From positions 11,657,726 to 11,721,725 of the forward strand of contig OY987232.1 of the NCBI GenBank assembly GCA_963920705.1: DNA of 64,000 bases. Reading direction: 5' to 3'. Origin of the DNA: Odiellus spinosus (Eukaryota; Arthropoda; Arachnida; Opiliones; Phalangiidae). The notes under the pieces were generated by a model. It searched no databases. It saw only the letters and a list, made by a program, of their open reading frames with translations, and was not told the DNA's origin. Position 1 is the first letter of the stretch. Every line of letters begins with the position of its first letter. A program made the translations under genes and the position numbers. Positions 48,201 to 57,900 of the stretch are shown one piece after another.

Positions 48201-48903
48201 ATAACATAAAGAACAGTGAAAAAATTTCTATATAAATTTTGTTTCCTCTTTGGGGGGAAGGATGCAACAGGTGTCCAGCTGGAAGGTCATTTCGCCAAAT
48301 AGGTGGCGCTCCTTCCATGTAAATTTATGGAATATTCCAGCTGGACTCCCTGTTGCAAGGCTCCACCCCCTTTTTTCTTGTATAAATAGAAATGTTGTAG
48401 AGATTCATTAACAGATGGATTGCTAAACAGATAGATCGCGTTCTCAAAGAGAAGAATATTTTGAAATAAAATATTGAGTAAACGCTTAGAACTTAGTTGA
48501 AATTATTTAAAGTAAGAAATTAATCATCTCGGTCACTTCGGAGGAAAGGAGATCAACGTTTATTACAACGCAAGGGTAATATAATATTTAGAAAATATCC
48601 CTTACAGGGATCTCCTCCCAATTCCTCCGAAAGGAAATAAGTAACTTGGGGAAAGATAGAATAGAAAATAAAAAGAGAAATTCCCCCTAATTTTCCCCGG
48701 TTACACAGGTTTTTGTAGAATTGGATTATTCAGTTAAATGGGTTGATGCTTTCCCTTTAAAGGAAGCAACCTCCAAAAACATCAACTCTTTTTTTAAGCC
48801 AAGTATTTTCTCGTTTCGGCGTTCCTAAGAAAATTTGTTTATTGTTTATTATTTCTAGTATTTGCCATTCTTGTTAATATTAGTAGCGGAATATTAATGA
48901 AAA

Positions 48904-48938
<35 letters not shown>

Positions 48939-51900
48939 ATATATGCCAATGAATAACGACTCTTGGTATGGCATTAAGGTCTTTTAATTTAAACATACAC
49001 CCTCTAATTCATACTCAATAGTAGTAGTAGTTGATAAAGCTTACGCTAGGCATCGCCGAGCCACTTTTAGTAGCAAAAAACTTTATTATGAGGTAAAGCC
49101 AAATGACAACCGAAGTTCAATCATCAGTGGCCATGGAGCTAACAGTGAACAGGATGGAGGGACACCACGCTTGCTTAATGGGAATACGCCGCGAAGACAA
49201 AAATACATGAAGCACTATGGGTATCAACATAATCAACTCGTTCGAAGAAAGGCATAAAGCTACCATTTCAAAGCCCAGATGACTGAGGATTTCATACAAG
49301 AAGGGATCTTCCTAGGTCATTCCATATGGTTTCACCTAGGCATGCAACCATGGGTCGGCAGATCCTAATGAAATTTGGTACACTTGTTTCTATGCATAAA
49401 AAAAACTAGTTTTCCCAGATTTTAAGATGAAAATAAGAATAATTGAATTTTTGGCAAAAATTAGAGTAAACCCCCAAGAGTTTTAGAACGTCAGCGAAAA
49501 CCAATTATGTTCTGGCGAAAATATCAGTATCTTACTGGCGCTTCGATTGATTCTTTCGAATTTACTCATGTTTATAGAGTAAAATGCGAGGAATCCTATG
49601 GTCATCTCGAAAATAGTCTACCTCTTTTATTATTTTGGTTTTTAATTTTTCAAATTTCGCGTGGGGTCCTACAATGTGACGTGTGACGTCATGTGGCCCA
49701 ACTTTTAAAATTTTTGTTTTCACTTTATTCAAGACCCCGAGAGTACATCTTTCACCTAGTATATGTTTGATTTTTGGTATTTGTTTCGTATTTAACTGGT
49801 AGTCAAAAACAAAAGTTTCAAATATTTGGAATTTTTAAATTTATTTTATATTTTATTATACATACAGGGTGTTTCTAAAATGGTGGTAGGACCGAGCTAC
49901 AGTGGGTTCTATGGGTCATTTTAAGACGAAAATGCTCTATGACGTTTTGTCGTACGGGGCGCCGTTTAAGAGTTACGAAATGAATCAGTGCGGATGACCC
50001 GTATACTCAATGATAAAATAAAATTTTTATCAAGCGCGTGCTTTTAAAATACCAGCTTTTTTATCATTGAGTATACGCGTTTATTAATGTACGCTAAGGG
50101 GTCATCCACGCATGATTCATTTCGTAACTTTTAAACGGCGTCCCGTACGACAAAACGTCATTTTCGTATTAAAATGGTCCATAAAACCCACTGTATCTCG
50201 GTCCTACCACCATCTTCGAAACACCCTCTATGTATAATAAAATATAAAATAAATATAAAAATTCCAAAAATTTAAAACTTCTGTTTTTGATTATCAGTTT
50301 AATACCAAACAAATATCAAGAACCAAACATATACTAGATGAAAGATGTGACTTCGGAGTCTTGAATAAAGCGAAAATAAAAAATTTTAAAGTTGGGCCAC
50401 TGTGACGTCACACGTCACAGTGTAAGACTCCCGCGAAATTTTAAGAAATTAAAAACCAAAAACTAAAAGAGGTTGACCATTTTCGAGATGACCATCAGAT
50501 TCCTCGCATTTTACTCTATAAACATGAATAATTCCAAAGAATCAACCTAAGCGCCAGTAAGATATTGGCATTTTCGCAAGAGCATATTTTTTTTTTTTTT
50601 TTTTTTTATTTTCTTCGCTGTTGCTCTAAAAATCTTGGGGGTTTACTCTAAATTTCGCCAAAAATTCAATTAATCTTATTTTCATCTTAAAATCTGGGAA
50701 TCCTAGTATTTTAAGCATAGAAACATGTGTACCAAATTTCATTAGAATCTGCCGACCCATGGTTGCATGCCTAGGTGAAATCATATGGAATGACCCTCTG
50801 GATATTTGGAAAAGAGAAAGATATGAAGCGAAATCTAAGTCATTAGACGTTAGTAAAAAACAAGGTAATAATTAAATCTTAGATAGAATTATTTTTGGTA
50901 ACGATAGCTATAAAAGCTAGAAAATATAACAAATAATTAATATATAAACCTTCATGTCTTAATCCAACTTATGATAATAAAAACACACACAAAGATTATC
51001 TTTCTGACTGAGTAGTACGAGCTAAGGCAAAGAATTGTATTTTGAAAGTTAGTGATTTTTTTAATGACAATGTAAAAAGAGTTGGTGTAAGACTCAATTA
51101 TCATATGCGGTCAAGTATTTATAATCCTTACAGCAAAAACCCCATCATACTCATCTTTAAACAACCCACGAAGAAGTAATGTACACTTTCTTATGGTTAC
51201 CAATGCGAATTCACAAGAAAAATATTGGATCGTCGGCTTTTGATAAGTAGTGAAAATTAAATATCGAAGTATATCTCATGAGAAGGATTTACCGAAAAAA
51301 CTGAAAACGTTGCCATGGCACCGAGAAAAAGAATAACTGAATGCCTATCATCTTACGAAATGAAACTATCTCAAAACTGAAAGGAAAAACAAGCTGTCCC
51401 ACCAGCACGGGTATTATACAAGTAATGGAAATGTTTGGTCTTGAGCAATTAAGAGAGAAAAATGAGTCGCTATAAGAAAATTTATTATTTTTTAATAAAT
51501 TAGAAGTTAATATATGACCAAAAATGACTTTTCTTAAAAAGAAAGTGTAGAGATTTAAAATTATAATAAAACTTTATTATATGTACATGCCGCGAGTAAA
51601 TGTATTTAGTTGGAGACTAGTAAATAAAGGTAGTCCAAAATGTTAGATTAAGACCGTACTTAGGAAATTTGACATATTTATTGTAATACATAACTGATAA
51701 TGATTTAGGTATCGAGGGCAATTTTAAAAATGCAATCAAAAATTGTCATATTTATATAAGAATATAAAAATAATCATCAAAATATTGTTTTCTTTCTCTT
51801 AGGCCTCTTCATCGCCATCGTCTTGGTCTGGCGAATCAGCATCTTCAACACCAGCAACAAATATTTCCGATTATATGGCGGTGGTCATGCAGCATACCGG

Positions 51901-54900
51901 ATACTCAACAGCCCTGAGTGTCACGGTGGCGGTCGGATGCTCACTTCTCATTTTAAATATACTCATTTTTGCGGGAATTTATTATCAGAGAGATAAAGAA
52001 AAACTTGAAAGCAAACTGCAGCATCATCCGCCTCCAGGCTCCAGGGGCTTTCAGGTTTGTTCATAAATTTCGAATGCACCTTATTGTCTCCTAAGTTTAC
52101 CATATGGGCTGTCATAACAATCCATAGGGAATATTATAAAATAAGACCCAATTCGGGCAGAGAAGTCGGAAAATGGCATCTATTTTTAAATATTTGTTAT
52201 CTCATAATATTCCTTTGGGTCCATTTGATCGAATCTTAGGTGATCGACCACGGTTTGAAGTGATCGACCACTGTCCGAAGTGATCGACCACTGTCCGAAG
52301 TGATCGACCACTGTCCGAAGTGATCGACCACTGTCCGAAGTGATCGACCACTGTCCGAAGTGATCGACCACTGTCCGAAGTGATCGACCACTGTCCGAAG
52401 TGATCGACCACTGTCCGAAGTGATCGACCACTGTCCGAAGTGATCGACCACTGTCCGAAGTGATCGACCACTGTCCGAAGTGATCGACCACTGTCCGAAG
52501 TGATCGACCACTGTCCGAAGTGATCGACCACTGTCCGAAGTGATCGACCACTGTCCGAAGTGATCGACCACTGTCCGAAGTGATCGACCACTGTCCGAAG
52601 TGATCGACCACTGTCCGAAGTGATCGACCACTGTCCGAAGTGATCGACCACTGTCCGAAGTGATCGACCACTGTCCGAAGTGATCGACCACTGTCCGAAG
52701 TGATCGACCACTGTCCGAAGTGATCGACCACTGTCCGAAGTGATCGACCACTGTCCGAAGTGATCGACCACTGTCCGAAGTGATCGACCACTGTCCGAAG
52801 TGATCGACCACTGTCCGAAGTGATCGACCACTGTCCGAAGTGATCGACCACTGTCCGAAGTGATCGACCACTGTCCGAAGTGATCGACCACTGTCCGAAG
52901 TGATCGACCACTGTCCGAAGTGATCGACCACTGTCCGAAGTGATCGACCACTGTCCGAAGTGATCGACCACTGTCCGAAGTGATCGACCACTGTCCGAAG
53001 TGATCGACCACTGTCCGAAGTGATCGACCACTGTCCGAAGTGATCGACCACTGTCCGAAGTGATCGACCACTGTCCGAAGTGATCGACCACTGTCCGAAG
53101 TGATCGACCACTGTCCGAAGTGATCGACCACTGTCCGAAGTGATCGACCACTGTCCGACGTGATCGACCACTGTCCGACGTGATCGACCACTGTCCGACG
53201 TGATCGACCACTGTCCGACGTGATCGACCACTGTCCGACGTGATCGACCACTGTCCGACGTGATCGACCACTGTCCGACGTGATCGACCACTGTCCGACG
53301 TGATCGACCACTGTCCGACGTGATCGACCACTGTCCGACGTGATCGACCACTGTCCGACGTGATCGACCACTGTCCGACGTGATCGACCACTGTCCGACG
53401 TGATCGACCACTGTCCGACGTGATCGACCACTGTCCGACGTGATCGACCACTGTCCGACGTGATCGACCACTGTCCGACGTGATCGACCACTGTCCGACG
53501 TGATCGACCACTGTCCGACGTGATCGACCACTGTCCGACGTGATCGACCACTGTCCGACGTGATCGACCACTGTCCGACGTGATCGACCACTGTCCGACG
53601 TGATCGACCACTGTCCGACGTGATCGACCACTGTCCGACGTGATCGACCACTGTCCGACGTGATCGACCACTGTCCGACGTGATCGACCACTGTCCGACG
53701 TGATCGACCACTGTCCGACGTGATCGACCACTGTCCGACGTGATCGACCACTGTCCGACGTGATCGACCACTGTCCGACGTGATCGACCACTGTCCGACG
53801 TGATCGACCACTGTCCGACGTGATCGACCACTGTCCGACGTGATCGACCACTGTCCGACGTGATCGACCACTGTCCGACGTGATCGACCACTGTCCGACG
53901 TGATCGACCACTGTCCGACGTGATCGACCACTGTCCGACGTGATCGACCACTGTCCGACGTGATCGACCACTGTCCGACGTGATCGACCACTGTCCGACG
54001 TGATCGACCACTGTCCGACGTGATCGACCACTGTCCGACGTGATCGACCACTGTCCGACGTGATCGACCACTGTCCGACGTGATCGACCACTGTCCGACG
54101 TGATCGACCACTGTCCGACGTGATCGACCACTGTCCGACGTGATCGACCACTGTCCGACGTGATCGACCACTGTCCGACGTGATCGACCACTGTCCGACG
54201 TGATCGACCACTGTCCGACGTGATCGACCACTGTCCGACGTGATCGACCACTGTCCGACGTGATCGACCACTGTCCGACGTGATCGACCACTGTCCGACG
54301 TGATCGACCACTGTCCGACGTGATCGACCACTGTCCGACGTGATCGACCACTGTCCGACGTGATCGACCACTGTCCGACGTGATCGACCACTGTCCGACG
54401 TGATCGACCACTGTCCGACGTGATCGACCACTGTCCGACGTGATCGACCACTGTCCGACGTGATCGACCACTGTCCGACGTGATCGACCACTGTCCGACG
54501 TGATCGACCACTGTCCGACGTGATCGACCACTGTCCGACGTGATCGACCACTGTCCGACGTGATCGACCACTGTCCGACGTGATCGACCACTGTCCGACG
54601 TGATCGACCACTGTCCGACGTGATCGACCACTGTCCGACGTGATCGACCACTGTCCGACGTGATCGACCACTGTCCGACGTGATCGACCACTGTCCGACG
54701 TGATCGACCACTGTCCGACGTGATCGACCACTGTCCGACGTGATCGACCACTGTCCGACGTGATCGACCACTGTCCGACGTGATCGACCACTGTCCGACG
54801 TGATCGACCACTGTCCGACGTGATCGACCACTGTCCGACGTGATCGACCACTGTCCGACGTGATCGACCACTGTCCGACGTGATCGACCACTGTCCGACG

Positions 54901-57900
54901 TGATCGACCACTGTCCGACGTGATCGACCACTGTCCGACGTGATCGACCACTGTCCGACGTGATCGACCACTGTCCGACGTGATCGACCACTGTCCGACG
55001 TGATCGACCACTGTCCGACGTGATCGACCACTGTCCGACGTGATCGACCACTGTCTGACGTGATCGAATCTGTCTAGATCGAATGGCTTCTTCCCTTTTT
55101 ATCATTTGATCGAGATAATGTCGTTCAATTTTACAAAATTTATTTTATTATATATAATTTTCTAAGGAATCAATAAAAATCACTTGTTGTTAGGTGGCAT
55201 TCTCCCTTTAATAGCTTTTTGTAATTAAACCAAAGAAAAAAACTTTATACGAAAGGTTATTATTTGAACATAATTTTATAAATACCCCATATAAGTGAAC
55301 CTAACCTAAACTGTCCTTACTTAGAATTTCTACTCGAGGTGTGTCAAGCTATTTGAACAGATTTAAAAAGGTTTATCGTGGCTACTTTGTATCAAGATAA
55401 AAGCAAGTGATGACGGATTAAATAAATTTTTATGGATGGACATAATCCCCCGTCCATTACCATTTTCTGAAAATAAGCTCGAACTTACTATCTTCTGGTT
55501 AACACCCGTCCATGCTAACCTAACCTTTGCTTTAAAATATTTTTTTAATGAGGGACGGGGATTTCATCCGACAAATACTTTTAAGGGGATTATGTCCTGG
55601 GAATTTTTGTCTAGGGGGATTTTGGGCGCCTCCCAAATTGGATATATTTTATATATTTGATCACATTCAACCCCTTATTTCGTACAGAATTAGTTTCGAT
55701 CTATAACGACTAAATGCGCCTCTGTCACAATTAATATCGATCCAAGAAAATTCGATCAAATTCGACAATTTTCGATCACTCATTCTTCACTCGTTCAGTA
55801 ATATACCATAATCGGTTTGTAGGTAGGTCAGCGGTTTGCAAAACAGCGTTTCCCAGTTCAGCGGTGTTTCAGAACAGCGATTGTCAAAATAAACTCTCTC
55901 ATAACAGCGGTAGTCAAAATAGCAATTTCAAAATGGCAAATGTCAAAACAGCGCTTTCTCATAAAAATGGTTTCTCTTATCAGCGCTTTCTCTTAAAACG
56001 GTTTCTCATTACGGTTTCTTTATATCAATTTGATATCTAGATGACGTACAACTGGACCGTTGCCCTTATATAGGGAAGTGGCTCCATGACCAGCTCTATC
56101 ACTCCTTGTTGAAAATTGTCAACAACCTTCATAGAGGTGGAGTGACAGTCCTTTGCCAGTTTGAATCCACGATTGGACTCTAAAAATTAAGGGGATTTCT
56201 TATCTTGAACAGTAACCTAACCTAACCTTACCGTTCCATAGCCACGCTGTCTTTAAAATAAAGCTCGGATAATAAATCCATGTCGTATTTATAACACAAA
56301 CCTTTTGATCTAAAATTTTAATAAGTAAAATCCTTACGGATTTTTCCTAAAAAATAGAAACACGAAACCCTTTTATTCTTGTTGGGGGTAAAATTCATTT
56401 AAAAACTATTAATTCCACAAGGAGACAATAACGTCGTTTTAAATATGCGGATCCGCTGATATGATACGGTTATTTAGAATACCTGCTGTTACGGTTAAAA
56501 AAAAAGTAAGAAAACTAAATTAGAATTTCCCCTAAAAGTTTGAAAATTCCTCGCCAAGTAATTTCTATCTGCCAAGAATACAATGGCACCTAGTGGCGTC
56601 TGCAGAATACTTCTTTTAAACTCGAGAGGGCGATTTAATAAATCCTTTTGCCACAATTAGTTATAGAAATATTTCCACAACTACCAATTTTTTTTTAATT
56701 TTAATAGCCTTATATTGATAAGTATCGATAAATGGCGTAGATGACTACAAAAGAAAAAAATGTTTAATTTTAAAAATAGTAAAACAGCAAACGAGTCTCG
56801 AACACTCAATCCTCAGAAAGACGCTTCATCGTCTTAGCTACGAAGTACGACAAAAATATGCTCTTAAACATTATATTTATATCCGATTGAAGGCACTAAA
56901 CAAAGCCTCGTGAACTAAACTAAGCCTCGTGAATTAAACTCAGTTTTAATATTTCAACCCAAAAGATAAACAAAGTTTGTAAGCAATTAAAATCCAACAC
57001 TTAAAGTAACAAAATGATAGAATCAGAAGTAAAATAAGATCTTTTAGGGTTAAAAACGTGAGATATTAGCTCTCAAGCGCCATCTTTCACGGTCCTCCTC
57101 GCGTGCCAATTTCAGAGAGTTTGAACCGGTGGGTTTCTCTTTAACTATCAGACATAATATTACCAGGACGAAGCGCTAGCCTTTTCGCGCTGCGATTTCT
57201 TTAACTGGGTTAAATTTGAAGATTTCATTGGCTGAACGAAGTCGTGATGGAGGGCCCTTGGTGACGTCATGGTCCATCGCCTATCATCCAAAGTTTTTTC
57301 CTGATTTCTCGTAGCCTTATTCTGTACCAAAAATTCTATGGCAAAGTAGAATCACAAATAAACTCCAATCTAAAAGAGTAATAATCGTAAAAACCAAAAG
57401 GGTGACAAATTTTCTAATAAATGTGTCTGGGTGTATGATTAGTTATAAAAACTCAAATAATATAATTGATTATTATGAAAGTAAATATGTTTAATTAATT
57501 TGAAACAAATGGGCTGCCCAACTAAGGAGAGGTATTTGTGACGTATTAAATTACAATTTGAAATAGGCAGATATATGTTTTATTGCAACTCAGAATGGGC
57601 AGATATTAAATTGCATCCTGCAATGGACAGATATGTTATTTTTTATTTCAACTCACTCAGAATGGGCAGATATTAAATTTTAAAATAAGAGCAATTCAGC
57701 CAAACCTTTCACAAATAACTCTGCTATTTTATGTTAGTCATTCTTAAGTCGTTGCACTGTCTTTCGTAATATGAATTCTCTTTTCTTAAAGGAACTATGA
57801 AGTAAAAATTTAAATACGACATGAAACAGAAAATATTTATTTCAAAGGGCAGAGTTATTTGTGAAACTAGGTTTGGCTGAATTGCGCTGATTTGAAAATT

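Larger units (their letters stand above)
46022..48705 (+). mobile_element. Non-autonomous, gag-only LTR retrotransposon
   Basis: LTRs of 444 bp (46022-46465) and 443 bp (48263-48705) with TG...CA ends and about six differences, flanked by the 4-bp target duplication CAGG (46018-46021, 48706-48709). The internal region is only about 1.8 kb and holds one open frame for a gag-like protein with a zinc knuckle. No protease, reverse transcriptase, RNase H or integrase is present. Movement would need pol supplied by another element. The 4-bp duplication fits the Gypsy group. It sits inside a Gypsy-type integrase fragment. Confidence 0.88.

Noticed and set aside
52241..55060. CRISPR-like direct repeats
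   Set aside because: Units abut with no spacers and the context is eukaryotic.
52186..55105. Three overlapping minus-strand open frames of more than 930 codons with a 20-residue repeat
   Set aside because: They are by-products of the 20-bp satellite: no stop occurs in any minus-strand frame of the unit, and all three frames give the same peptide.
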